From contig NBAZ01000020.1 in NCBI GenBank assembly GCA_002794735.1, positions 62,001 through 126,000 of the forward strand: a DNA stretch of 64,000 bases, read 5' to 3'. Each line of letters begins with the position of its first letter. The stretch's first letter is position 1. Under the pieces are notes generated by a model that worked only from the letters and a program-made list of their open reading frames with translations, was not told the origin of the DNA and made no database searches. Origin of the DNA: Pyrrhoderma lamaoense. Taxonomy: Eukaryota > Basidiomycota > Agaricomycetes > Hymenochaetales > Hymenochaetaceae. A program made the position numbers and the translations under genes. Positions 10,814 through 21,699 of the stretch are shown here, in pieces.

Positions 10814-12719
10814 TCATAGTGTATGAATCGTGGTTGGAATGCGAGATGCGACAAGATCGCTGAGCTCAAGCTCATCTAACGAATCGAGTTCGGCTCGGGC
10901 TTTTACTACACTCAGACCACTGACTCTATTTCTGTACCTAGCTTCTCGGCGTTCGTAGCTATCAACGTCAAGTTCTTCTCCTAGGTCGCCAATGTAGAAG
11001 CGAGAAATCCCGGGTTGGGTAGTGACCCGAACGGAGCCCAAGGACGGGAAACCTGAGTCTGACGGACCTTCGCTAGCATGTCGGAGATTCATCATGAGCC
11101 GACAAATCATCATTGTTGTGATAGCATTCGTAAACGGTGCATTGATAAATTGAAGCTCCGGCTAGCAAAACAATTGATTAGAGAAGAGGTAGAAAATCTG
11201 TTCTATAGCCATAGCTTACAGGGGCGAGCTGTTTAGTACGTTAGTTCGTTTTGTCACAAGAATAGTATGAACAACTAACTGAGTAGGTCAAGACATTCGT
11301 GAGATTTGCGATAAATATAACACTAAGGTTTCATGAGCAACTGGGAGGAGGAAGCTTATTTGAGCTTCTTACAAGAAGTACATGGCACCTGAAGCAATTA
11401 TCGAATTAGCACAGACTTAGTACAGGGATAGCCAATAACTTACCATCTCGTAACATAACGTTCAAAAGACCTCCTTTAAGCATTCCAAAATTACGAAGGC
11501 GAAGGACACGGATTGTAGTCATGACAAAGATCAGAGTGGGAAAAACAAGTTGCCCGATCCAGAAAGCAGCAAAAACTATGTAAAACAGAGTTAGAAGTCA
11601 CTTTTGACTACATAAGTAGACATTGAACTGACGATCTCCTCTTTGAAGATAAGTCAGTATAGAGGTAGCGAATAGGTTGTTAAACCACTCACTGATGCGG
11701 TTTACCAGTCAACACACAGCCAACAATTCCTATAAGTGGAGGTTAAAGCCGATCTGGTAGGATCTAACCTATTTCTCGCTTACCCGGAGGAAATGCCGCT
11801 GGAACTCCATTTGCGACGGCCCACTTGAAAAGGGAAATATACTCAGTGAGTCAATTTATGAAGGGGCACGAAAAGTTACTTACGCTCTCTACACCAATCT
11901 CTGCTATGAATACCGGAAGTAAGACGACGATGACCCACTGCACAACAGGCTCAGTATTATGACTTTGATATATGAACGTTTATATACCCAAGCTCTACCA
12001 TAAAGTGCGTATACTCTCAAGGCAAGAGTGATTCCCGACGAGATATTAACAACTATTTGCATGGCCCCAGGAAACTTTACTAGCCGAGTACATCTGATAG
12101 ATAAATTAGACTACATCATTAATATCAAATGACGGAACTAACTTACTGCTATGATGAATATGGGGAAGTAGCAAGAAAGTCCGAGTTTAGTACAAAAATG
12201 GTATGTCGTGAAATTCGGGAAGTATCAACTGACTTCGTCGGTGAGAGGTATAAAGAAGGCTACAAAAGATCTTAATTTTTATATGTCTTTGATGCAGAGA
12301 GAAGTCCTACCTAGCATCGTTGGGAAGAAGGAGATTTTAACGGTGTATCGATTCTATTCAATACAGATGAGGAAAACAGATCGACTATAACACTGATGAA
12401 GACATACGAAGAACCATAGTAAAGACACGAAAGTAAACTTCCGTTGCCAAAAGTTTTTGAATTCTCGGTCAAATGTTATGATGTGCTCATAGATTGTCAG
12501 GGCTGTTGAGAAAATCAATTGTAATCCATTACAATGAATCTGGATGGTGATCTCAGTCTCACCCCAAGTTGCAGCAGCATACTCTTTGAAGACGATGCTG
12601 ATCAGAATGACCCCGAATCGGAATTGTAAGTATACGATGAAAATCTCGGAGAACATCTAGCAAAGCGTTGCCTACATGTGATTTATGACTTCGACGGGGA
12701 CGGTGGTAGCTGAGCTCAT
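10814..12719 (-). CDS. DUF6533 seven-helix membrane protein
   Basis: A many-exon membrane protein. The first exon starts at ATG 12719 (MSSATTVPVEVINH). The DUF6533 signature follows across an intron: VFKEYAAATW joined to ALTIYEHIITFDREFKNFW, then QRKFTFVSLLWFF, a hydrophobic helix. Later short exons between 12200 and 11150 encode further hydrophobic segments (for example near 11900 and 11480-11560), but their limits are hard to fix. The last exon (11113-10814) is the usual cytoplasmic tail, beginning MMICRLMMNLRHASE and containing YIGDLGEELD. The family is abundant in Agaricomycetes and has no assigned biochemical role; a receptor-like function is often assumed but unproven. Exon borders in the middle are not resolved here. 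Confidence 0.72.
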
Positions 12720-13556
12720 ATTTTTTCACAGTTATTCAAGGAGTCGATCCAGAAGCGAGTAGGCTAACGCATTCCCTAAGACAGCAGGAAAGAGATATAT
12801 GGGATCCTCTCATCTCTAAAGTTCAAGTACATATACATGTCCTCCTCCTGTCATAACCCCACGGCACATATCGTCTCATCCAGGTATCCGATCACGGGAT
12901 AGTTGGGAAAACTGACTTGATTGGAAAAAGAAAGTTTAGTGTATCCCGCGGTTGCACATTGTAGTCTTGGCCTCAGAATTCTTCAATAGAAATTTGGTGA
13001 TGAAGAACTAAATCTGGACCAACAGGCAACAAATATTCAATGTTCCAAAGGGTCCGCTGATTGGTCTTACGGAAGAGGATAAATGTCTGTGGGAGAACAA
13101 ATCAGTAAATCCAAGGTACCCGGAAAAGCTTTTTGATCAGACCTCGTTTCCTTTTTTTCCCCAAACAGAACTCATCGGCTAGAACCAATCAGTTCGCAAC
13201 TTTTTTTGCTTTTACTTTCAAACCGACAGTAGGCGCTATAGAATTTGTATCTATTAATCAAGATAGAATTAAGGACAACAAGTGTTCCGTAGATCTTTAC
13301 AATGACTAAGTTTGCAAAAAAAAAAAAAGTCCTAATGGGTTAAAAATAAGATGCACTAAAGCTGATATCAGAAATATGGGCGGGATTTAAAGTTACCGGA
13401 TGAGGAAGTTCGAAGAAGAATTATATAGATTAACGAAATATTTCATGTAGAGAATTTGATCATAATGTCCGTTCTATCATTCCAGCTGTCGAGCTGTCCG
13501 TCTTGCAGTACATAAATACAATGGGTATGAAAGGTGGAGATCTAGTCCGTGCGCCA
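12720..13556. other. intergenic region, no gene seen
   Basis: About 840 bp between the DUF6533 gene start and the 3' end of the phosphate-translocator gene. It holds an A run near 13318-13328 and AT-rich sequence. I find no conserved reading frame. Confidence 0.5.
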
Positions 13557-15339
13557 TCATGCCTTTACTACGATGGACACCGCTTCATGAGATGCAGTGT
13601 GGGCGTGAGATGTGATAGTTCCTCGTCTCCGGGAATTTCCTATAGTAGGAGAGACAAGTGCCTTTGCTGATGGTGGAGGCGAAGCGTCAGAAAGAGGGGG
13701 GGAAGGGTAGGAATCGACAGGCGAATCCGAAACGCCTTTCTGATTAGGTGAAGACAACGTCGGTGGATTAATTTTAATATGTAAATTTGGATTGTGATGT
13801 GATTGAGGTGGGGGTGGTAACGTCTTGACATGAGCGGTCTCATTATCATGGGCTGGAGAGACATAAGCAAATCGTTCGACACCAGATGTGACAGAAACAG
13901 GCTCTTCCTCATTCTCCGATAGCGCTGGAGAATCGGTTGCATGCATCATACGGTGGTCAGCCTTCGTACTAGGTAGCATCAATTCACGAGCAGCTTCAAC
14001 ACGGCGCATCTTTTTCTCCCCGTTCTCAACGTCAGATTTCGCTTTGTTATACATCCAAAGTCCCAGGAAAGTTATACAGATACCAAATCCTTGAACGGGA
14101 TGCACTGTTTGGCTAAACCATACGATGGCAATGCAGATAACGGCAACACGCTTAAACAGAGATGCAATCGAATATGTGACTGGTGACGTTGAAGATAAAA
14201 TGACGAATGCGATAAGGTTCTGGCCAAAGTGGACTGTTCCGTTTAAGAAGAAATAGTATACGACGCCATGCGGTGATGAATGTCCATGAGAAGGGTGCGC
14301 TACGTGTCCAGGTCCCGCAAGAAATGAAGGCAGATCGTAGTACAACCAGATAGGAATCATTAGAAGAAATGCCATGCTCGATGAGTAGAATAACAAATTG
14401 ATTTTATCCAGTTTATGCGAACTAGACCTGCCAGACGGTTTGGATGGCACAACCTTCTTAAAGTATATATTTGAAGAGACAAAGACGATAGCGGAAGCAA
14501 AAGCACATAACAAGCCAATTAAATTCCCAGCAGATGTGTCGAACGAGCAGACTAGCATTACGCCAAGCGTCAAAGGAAGGAGCGACAAGTAAGTCTTTGC
14601 AGAATACTTCACTCCAAAAAGTAACGCGTACGCCATCACTGTGAATAATGGAGAAAGTGCCTATAGATAGAATTATATTGTTAACAAAGGAGAACTTTGA
14701 GACGGAGTTATTAGTTCGTACTTTTATCGTATGTACCGTGCTAACTGGTATTCTAGAAATAGCCATACTCGAAAGGATATGTCCGCCGACTTGGAAGACA
14801 CCCATAGGAACTGTACTCTCAAGAATTGCTCTCGTTGGTTTCCTCATGCGTGTGAATCCTACGAAAGGACTCATAAATAACAAACAATAAGCTGCTACGA
14901 AACCGAATTGGACAAAAGTTAAAGTGACGGGATAACGGAATTGCATGAGAATCGCCTTTCCGGTATTAGATGACATTGCAGATGTCGAGTACCATATAGC
15001 ACAAAGGAAGCAAAACTTTAACATAGAATTTGGTGCATTGGGAGAAGTGAGAGTCCGTTTTCTAGGGGCCTCAAAAAGATGGAAGTTCTGCCACAACGAA
15101 GAAACCTTTGACGTGTTCAAGACTTCATCTCCTCCTACTTTAGAGGTCAAGCTAGCCAGCCAGCTTGAACCAAAAGCCTTTTTTTCTTCAAAAATTCTCC
15201 ATTTTTTATCCGGCTGTCTAGCGTCGTCTTGGGTACTAGCGTATGAATGATTAAGATACGGGTTGTTGATGCCAGGATAGATAGCAGCAGGGTGATGTAT
15301 GCCTGGCCTCAGCCTAGTAGGAACCGAGTGATTAATCAT
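13557..15339 (-). CDS. SLY41-like triose-phosphate-translocator family protein
   Basis: A member of the TPT branch of the drug/metabolite transporter superfamily, most like yeast Sly41, which acts at the ER/Golgi. There are two exons with a clean 61-nt intron (14661-14721) that joins STVHTIK to ALSPLFTVMAYALLFGVKYS in phase. The start is ATG 15339 (MINHSVPTRLRPG); the open frame upstream has no ATG. About 100 hydrophilic residues precede the first helix. The membrane part contains typical TPT stretches: WYSTSAMSSNTGKAIL, VFQVGGHILSSMAISRIPVS and HFGQNLIAFVILSSTSPVTY. A disordered Pro/Ser/His-rich tail of about 150 residues follows WMYNKAKSD. The transported solute cannot be read from sequence. 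The gene is divergent from SGF73, about 300 bp away. Confidence 0.88.
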
Positions 15340-15638
15340 GCAGGACAACCAAGACGACAGAGGCTATATGCCTTTGCAGAGTAGGGACCCGTAGCACAAC
15401 CGAATGTGCAAAGACGCGGGGATAATGGAATGAGAGGAAAGAGATAAGTGCTTGTCTCTTGTTTCGGGCGCCGTACCTCAACTTTCAAGTTCCCACGCAA
15501 ATGCGATACACGCCGCAAACTAAACGCGGTATGTCGATCGCCGTGTCGATCTCCGCGCCGCACCCTACGCGCGACTGCTGGTGAGAGCTAAAGCTCATAA
15601 ACTATCCCTCGCCATCGCGGACGACGACGACGACGACG
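15340..15638. promoter_or_regulatory. divergent promoter, SLY41-like / SGF73
   Basis: The 299 bp between the two ATGs must serve both genes. It is locally GC-rich with many CpG steps around 15460-15580, which contrasts with the AT-rich genes beside it. A short GAC repeat runs at 15620-15638, immediately before the SGF73 start. Confidence 0.5.
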
Positions 15639-16802
15639 ATGAGTCTCAAACTTCGAATAGACGTTGTATCTTCGCCACGTGCACCATTCTCATGGGATAA
15701 CTTACCAACATCACCATCCGTAGACTCATCTTCTGAACCACCCTCTTCTCCACCAACCTCATGGCTTGATGCAAAGCATATGAAGATATTCGGTGCTGAA
15801 CCTCTTCGATCAGAGTTTGGGATAGTTAGATGTAATTTCTGTAGCAAACCGGTTTTGAAAAATGCTATGGTCGAACATGCAGGTTGGGATCTTGACGAAC
15901 GAAATTAATAACTTATAGTTCCTTATTAATAAGATATTACAGGCCGCTGCGAGACTATCCGAAATGGCGGTGCCAAGAAAGGTGCAAAAGACGGTGGTAA
16001 GTAATCAGATTAAACATGATTGAATGCAAGATTGCATGCGCATGTTCGCTTACGTCTCCCTTCAGTTAAGGCCGGTACTAAGCGTCCTGCGGATGATGAA
16101 GAAGGAAAAGAACTTGGAGGGGAAAAGAAGAAGAAGAAACCTGCAACAAAGGTCACCAAAGGCCGAACTAAAGGACCAGTTAACCTTGATATACAATGTG
16201 GTGTCATTAATGACAAGGGGGTACCTTGTTCTCGTGCTTTAACTTGCAAATCTCATGCAATGGGTGCCAAGCGTGCCGTACAAGGACGCTCGAAGCCTTA
16301 TGATGAACTCCTAAACGCACTTCTCAAGGAAAGAAATCCTGATTATGTAGAGCCAGTGAAAAGACAAACGAAAGCAGAACGAAAGGAGAAGAAAGAGAAG
16401 GAGAAAGCTGAGAAGAAACGTCTTGCGGGTGAGGCCGCAGCTGCTGCCGCAGCCTCAAAGCAAGCTGCAGGTGGGACCGTGAAGAAGGGTGGGAAGAAAG
16501 TGAACAATGTGACTGGCCCTCAAGCCCCGATAGCACCAGCTGATGAAGACGAAGACGAGAATTTGGATGATGTTGATTCTGAGGCAGAGCTTGAGACTAT
16601 GGTGAAAGCAGTACGCAGCGCCCGGACTGTTGGTCTTATTGGGAGCCCACTTGCTGTTCCATATGATGCTGGAACATGGTTTGTACTTCGGAGGGAAAGG
16701 CTGCGGAATTGCAAAGATCTACTCACTACTGCTTTAATGCCTAGAGGAACGACTACAAACGTTCCTGTGGCGAATAAGTTGCCAGTTCCTGCACCGTCTT
16801 GA
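15639..16802 (+). CDS. SGF73: SAGA complex subunit Sgf73 (ataxin-7 family)
   Basis: Sgf73 anchors the deubiquitinase module (Ubp8, Sgf11, Sus1) to the SAGA coactivator. Three exons splice cleanly: 15639-15882, 15943-15996 and 16066-16802. The joins rebuild an N-terminal C2HC zinc finger, C-N-F-C ... V-E-H-A-G-R-C. This finger spans the first splice junction, which supports the exon map. The SCA7 domain follows at 16179-16330: [20 protein letters not shown] then [20 protein letters not shown], with YDELL after it. A Lys/Glu-rich segment and an Ala run (AAAAAAA) come next. An acidic stretch ([16 protein letters not shown]) precedes a C-terminal region found in fungal homologues. Total is about 345 residues. 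Both family domains are intact, so the call is firm. Confidence 0.93.
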
Positions 16803-17150
16803 TTGTTTTGTCACTGTGAGCTTTCACAGGTTACTACAAGTTATCAATATCTAACAATAAGCAACTGTTTCAGTGAACGTATATTCTTAAACTTACGACA
16901 ACTACAATTGTAAACTTTATCTATCTTCTTTCCTTTTCTTTCTTCCGTCGCATCTTGATACGCATCCTGTACAACTACTTATACCAAACATCATGGATCT
17001 AAAGCACATTTCTTTAACATTATATCTAGGACAGGTAGAACCACAAAATGTAATACATGGTAATACATGTGTAACAATACAATATTACATAAACAAATAA
17101 GTAGAGAAAGCAAAAAGAGAAAGAAGGGGATAATCCGATAAATAAGGCAA
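16803..17150. other. convergent intergenic region
   Basis: About 350 bp between the 3' ends of SGF73 (+) and the orphan gene (-). It holds a TTCTTTCC-rich patch near 16925-16945 and nothing else I can name. Confidence 0.5.
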
Positions 17151-18314
17151 TCACTTGAACTGCAGAGAGAGATGTGGGTCCCTATTGATCCCTTCGATTA
17201 GCAGGGCTGCGAGTGCATTACATGTGTCGTCCCTGATATCTTTTAGGAACGACAAGTCTCCATAACATTCTTCAAACACCAGCAATTCGCTGGTGACGTC
17301 TATAGCCCCTTGATAGTCGTTGGGGTTCAGAGTCAACACTCTGAAAATAAAACTGGAGATAAGCTTTTGATGAACCCTATAAAGCTCGTCAGGAAGTCGC
17401 TCCGCGCGACGCTTCTCTACTCCTAAAATTGTCTTGCCTAATGTTAGTAATTCAGCGCCGGAGTTTGGGGCTTCGTTCTGGAGCAAATTACTTGCGCACT
17501 CGCGCAAAAAGGAAAGGGACTCCTCGTTGACTGCGAAATCGTATTTTCCAATATCGCTGAAGTCATCCTCACAGAGTTCATAACACAAGTAGGTATTTAT
17601 TTTTTCGGCGCTCGGGTTGAGGATCTCGAATTCATCAGTATCCCCTTTGATACATATGAACTCGCTTGTCCATAAACCGAACAGGGATGGCCACCAGACC
17701 GGAGGTTGGTGAATCTCAGGTATGTCGAGAATATCTAGGCTGATGTCATCGTCTCTGCGGGCCAAACGTGTCGGTCCTTGGACCCCAAGCACAGGGATAG
17801 TGAATAAAAGACGTGAGCGGCATTTCTTAGTATCGCTATTTTGGAACTTGAGCGAACAGCTAAGGATAGGATCATAAGTTAAGTCAGCTGATAATGCCGA
17901 GGGACCTTGGTAGTGTCTATGGAGGTGGAGAGATAAATACCTAGTGTTACTCTGTAGGATGACAGCCTGATTAAGCACTGGTACGAGGTGCTCGTGGATC
18001 CCAAAATCGTGAATAGATTTCCTAATGCCTTGACGTAATGTGTTGCGCAGGATCGAATTATCCAGATTTATAAACTCTGCTGGTATAGATAGAGCACCTT
18101 GGGAGATCTTAAAACGTTCTTGTAGTGTTTTGTAGCCTATAAGACTTGTCCCATTGCTAATGTCCACGGTGACACCACCCCGAGAGAGATGGTTGCCGCG
18201 AATTTTTTGGCAAACGTTGATGTAAAGTTTATATACCAGCTCTGCGTAGTGTATATTAGACAGAACCGTCATGGAACAGTACACTGTATGTGAGCTCACA
18301 CTAGGATTATCCAT
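17151..18314 (-). CDS. single-exon orphan, 387 residues
   Basis: An intronless ORF from ATG 18314 (MDNPSVSSHTVYCSM) to a stop at 17151. I recognise no domain. Composition is that of a soluble globular protein: mixed helix and strand, many Leu/Ile/Asp, no membrane span or signal peptide. Possible landmarks are HHLHRHYQGPSA-like aromatic/His residues in the middle and an Asp-rich stretch (ARRDDDISLDILDIPE). It stands out because nearly all neighbours have several introns. A TATA box lies 115-122 bases upstream. It may be a lineage-specific gene, or one recently acquired or retroposed; sequence alone does not decide. Confidence 0.65.
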   Translation of the reverse strand: MDNPSVSSHTVYCSMTVLSNIHYAELVYKLYINVCQKIRGNHLSRGGVTVDISNGTSLIGYKTLQERFKISQGALSIPAEFINLDNSILRNTLRQGIRKSIHDFGIHEHLVPVLNQAVILQSNTRYLSLHLHRHYQGPSALSADLTYDPILSCSLKFQNSDTKKCRSRLLFTIPVLGVQGPTRLARRDDDISLDILDIPEIHQPPVWWPSLFGLWTSEFICIKGDTDEFEILNPSAEKINTYLCYELCEDDFSDIGKYDFAVNEESLSFLRECASNLLQNEAPNSGAELLTLGKTILGVEKRRAERLPDELYRVHQKLISSFIFRVLTLNPNDYQGAIDVTSELLVFEECYGDLSFLKDIRDDTCNALAALLIEGINRDPHLSLQFK

Positions 18315-19373
18315 ATATAAAACTTTATGATCGGGGGAAAATGATAGAGAGGGGGAGAGGGAGAAGGAGAAGACTGTGTAAGAGTAGAAGATATTTGCGA
18401 TGAGAGAGACTCACCAACTTATCCTGCTCTTTTATACGAAAACTTCCAAACCACTAAAATGCTTGAACACAGTACATAATCATAGTCAAATTTTAGCTGC
18501 AAGAAGGGCCACCTAACTCTTACCACATGGAAGATCTTCAAAAGAATGAGAGCTCGGGGTAATGAAATAATATGATCGGATGGTATCACGGATGATAATG
18601 TATATTTTTATCTAGAAATCCATTTTCTCATTGTTCCTTTTGTGGGGTTTTCTAAATGAGGATCACACGAGTTATGGCGGACAAGGCGATGAGTCAACGC
18701 GATATTACATGGAGGAGTGCAACGTGTTTTCATTGTTAAGTAGAACGGAAAGATTGGTTACGATATGAAGATTGCTGCGTAAGTTGATTTAGCCTGTGCA
18801 TACAGTCGCTCAGGGAGTAAGCTAGAGATGTGCTTCAGCCAGATCTTTTTCAGGTGACAATATGGAGGTGAGGACAGAGAGAGGAGAGGGGGATATCTGC
18901 CAGCATGCAGTAACTATTAAGGAGAGGAGAGGCAAGATTTCGCTTACGTAGGCTCGAGGCGACAGGGATCTATCGTTTCAGGATCTATACATGTAGCTTA
19001 TGTCTTCTTTGTCTTCTTTCGGAAGAAGATCGATTTTCATTGTGTTCCCTAGGAATAGGAAGAATCCTTTATATCAGATATGGGGCCTACAAGAGAGTTC
19101 CATCAGGGGCCAGCGCTAGTACCATAGTCATTCACAACCTACAGGCGTATACCGGGGTAAGAATGCCGAAGAGCTCGCTCTGAATAAATTTTCTCAGTTA
19201 ATCTCACAGAATAAAGATCGATAAAACATATCAATTTCGAGAAAAATATTACACAACAAACTGGGAGTGGAGTACTGAGTAGGGGACGACCATTGTTTAC
19301 ACTTAACAAGCATTCAAGTAGGATACAGATGTATTAGTATGAGAGGAATTAGATTGAGCCACTCCTTTTCCGT
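18315..19373. other. 1.06-kb region without recognised gene
   Basis: Purine-rich AGAGAG/GGAGAG patches occur at about 18340-18400 and 18860-18935. I find no ORF with family resemblance and no terminal repeats. It contains the promoter of the orphan gene at its left end. Confidence 0.45.
18429..18436 (-). promoter_or_regulatory. TATA box of the orphan gene
   Basis: TATAAAAG on the minus strand within TTCGTATAAAAGA, 115-122 bases upstream of the ATG at 18314. This 13-base context is identical to that at 3354-3371. Confidence 0.4.
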
Positions 19374-20017
19374 TTAAGAGCTTTGAGCCCAGACTGTGTT
19401 TCCATAGTACAAGCCAGTGACGGCAGAGGTGGCTGTTAGCAAGGCTGGAACGGGACCCTTTGCAGCTCGTGGTGCAGAGGAAAGGAAAAGAAGCGCAGAT
19501 GCGCCTGGATAACCATACATATTAGTCAGAAATGTTTAGTATCAAGTTGATTAAGCGAGAAGACTTACCAAGAGCTGCCTGAAGGCCATTTGATGTTCCA
19601 CTGCGGATGGAATTTGCACTCCAGAGATAGAGGAGTCCAACACTATGGTAAGAGTTTGTATATTTTTGAGAGGGACATTGATAATTATCATTAGTTCTGT
19701 ACCCACCCTACGCCAGCAACGATCGACGGAATAGAGCGAGTCCTGTAGCATGAAATAAGATGAAGGACTCTACTCGCGAATAAATATCTACACATATAGC
19801 AACTCACCTGGCAAAGCCAGTTACTCCCCCAACGATACACAAAGTTCCCATAACATATGCAGGAGTAGCCGACTGGAGAGAAACGTTAGTACCAGGATAC
19901 AACAGATACAAATAAGCGGATTAAATATGGTAAGTAAGTCTAGCCAATCGCAAGTACACATTTACAAGCTAGAAATACGAGATATACTATGCAGAATAAG
20001 AGAAAAAAAATTACCAT
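19374..20017 (-). CDS. TMEM14-family small membrane protein
   Basis: Five coding exons give 102 residues, typical for the TMEM14 / UPF0136 family (yeast TMH11/TMH18; human TMEM14C transports haem precursors in mitochondria). Exons on the minus strand are 20017-20015 (ATG only), 19872-19808, 19742-19707, 19642-19569 and 19504-19374. The splice gives SATPAYVMGTLCIVGGVTGF, then RTRSIPSIVAGVGVGLLYLW, then SANSIRSGTSNGLQAALGAS, ending GLYYGNTVWAQSS. The GG-x-x-GF/Y-A-R-T-x-S-I-P-S-x-VAG-x-G-GLLYL signature is complete. Three to four hydrophobic helices are evident. The initiator codon sits alone, directly followed by GTAATT. The substrate is not determinable here. Confidence 0.9.
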
Positions 20018-20419
20018 GTTCAAGACCGGGTGTCGTGAGGGATGTTTACTGGTTGTTGGATGTAGACGTGTTGTGGGAGTTGATGAAATAAATTACAAGA
20101 CGAGGACTAGAATACACGGCTTGATGCCTGGGCTCTCACCTGACGGGTAAAGCCGAGCCATGGTCCTCTCTCTGGCTTTTCACACAGTGGACGGACAGTT
20201 CTGCTCGATCTCGCTATCGTCAACAGCGTCAACGCACCCACCAGTACCGCCCTCGTAGCTGCCAAAATCTCATTCAGCACGCATACAATCACACCAACTC
20301 AAATATTTTGCATATGGTATCAAATTCACTCTCGTCATATATTTTTTAAATCTCTTTATTAAAGCCGAAAGCCTTTTTCTTCTATCATTATTTCACTTAT
20401 CGATTGAAGCCTGTGCGCA
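20018..20419. promoter_or_regulatory. divergent promoter, TMEM14 / 4EHP-like
   Basis: About 400 bp between the two start codons. The minus-strand ORF at 20107-20292 has no family resemblance and I treat it as chance. T/A-rich sequence near 20335-20400 probably holds the core promoter of the 4EHP-like gene. Confidence 0.45.
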
Positions 20420-21699
20420 ATGACCGCATATTTCTCTAACCACTCTCACTCCCAATCTCGCTTCCTTGCAAATCCATCCTCCGCTTCTGCCTCAAATACT
20501 ATGGCAACAACAACGACAACAACTACTACAACTCAGCCTCAATCTGGTCGTCCACTTGCACCTTCTTCAAAACATTTCTCTACCTCGGTATCTACTAGTT
20601 CTTCTGGAGACGAAAAACCTGCAAACAGGGATAAGCACTCTGTTACTAGTGCTGTCAATGGTCTGTCCACTGCCAACTTGCACCCACTAAGAAACACGTA
20701 TGTTGTACTGTAGTTGCCTATATTCATCTTTGTCCGACACCTGATCATCTATCACTAAGCTAGATGGGTCTTTTGGTTCCGTCAACAGAGATCACCGGGG
20801 AATAAAGTGGTTAATTATGAAGAGGGAATAAAAAGGATATCGTCGTTTGCCTCGGTATGTCGTCATTATTCAGCCCCTTTTTGTCCGCTTTTTATCTTCT
20901 TACACCTGGCTTTCATCTCTGTGGTCTATTCTTGTGTCGCCACTCAAACGGAATAAAAGATCGAATCCTTTTGGAACATCTGGACGCACCTCAACCCTCC
21001 TTCAGAAGTCCAGCCAACAACAGACTACCTTCTCTTTCATAGTGGTATCCGCCGGCCAGTCTGGGAAGATCCACTCAACCTTCAAGGGGGTAAATGGATC
21101 ATTCGTCTAAAAAAGGGTGCTGCAGATCGAATATGGGAAGAATTAGTGCTGGCTGTTGTTGGTGACCAGTTTGACGATTGTGGGCCTAGTAGTGTTGGTG
21201 TATTTGGTGGAACGCCGTCTGGTGCAGCGGATGTTCCGAGTTGGAGGTCTGGGTCGGCGGCAGGGACAGGGACGGGTGCTGGGACGGGTGCTGGGACTGG
21301 GACGGGCCCAACGAGTGCTGAGTCGACGACGACTGGACCGAATGGAACAGTTTCAGCGGCAACGACAGCGATGGCATCAAACGAACCTGAGATTTGTGGT
21401 TGTACGTTGAGCGTTCGACAGCACGAGGACATTGTGAGTGTGTGGAACAAACATGGGTTTGATTCAAGGGTCAACCAACGGATCAAGTACGTCAGCCTCT
21501 TATTTCATGAAAAAGTTATAATAAGGTATATTTGAGTTTCTTACTAATTTGGAATGTTAACAGAGACACTATCAAAAGGGTCTTAGACCTCCCCGCCAAT
21601 ACTGTACTAGAATACAAAACGAACAACGGTTTAAAAAATTTCTTATATGATTTTGTCTCCCCTTCTGACTCGTATCTTCCCAGATTCAATGCAAGATAA
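20420..21699 (+). CDS. eIF4E family, class II (4EHP/eIF4E2-like)
   Basis: A cap-binding protein. Four exons: a Ser/Thr-rich N-terminal arm (MTAYFSNHSHSQSR, with a Thr run) ending HPLRNT; WVFWFRQQRSPGNKVVNYEE plus GIKRISSFAS; a long exon starting IESFWNIWTHL with LLFHSGIRRPVWEDPLNLQG and GKWIIRLKKG; and a last exon (from 21564) DTIKRVLDLPANTVLEYKTN. The conserved W at VFWF, the WED motif and the GGKW-I-L-KG block are all present. At the second cap-stacking position (Trp56 of human eIF4E) the sequence has NYEE, i.e. Tyr, as in class II proteins that repress translation or bind the cap weakly. A Gly/Thr/Ala-rich insert (21262-21375) interrupts the fold between QFDDC and EICGCTLSVRQHEDIVSVWN. The TAA is at 21697-21699. 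Confidence 0.9.
21262..21306 (+). repeat. GC-rich minisatellite inside the 4EHP-like gene
   Basis: Imperfect GGGAC(G/T)GG(G/T) units encode alternating Gly-Thr/Gly-Ala residues. The repeat keeps the reading frame and forms the surface insert of the 4EHP-like protein. Such units readily vary in copy number. Confidence 0.7.

Noticed and set aside
13600..14640. Antisense open frames over the phosphate-translocator gene (for example 13640-13942 minus second frame and 13888-14094 plus)
   Set aside because: These are shadows of a well-supported coding frame with clear transporter homology.
21186..21486. Two minus-strand frames rich in Pro/Val or Ser/Gln opposite the 4EHP minisatellite
   Set aside because: They are products of the repeat read backwards; the plus strand carries the eIF4E fold.
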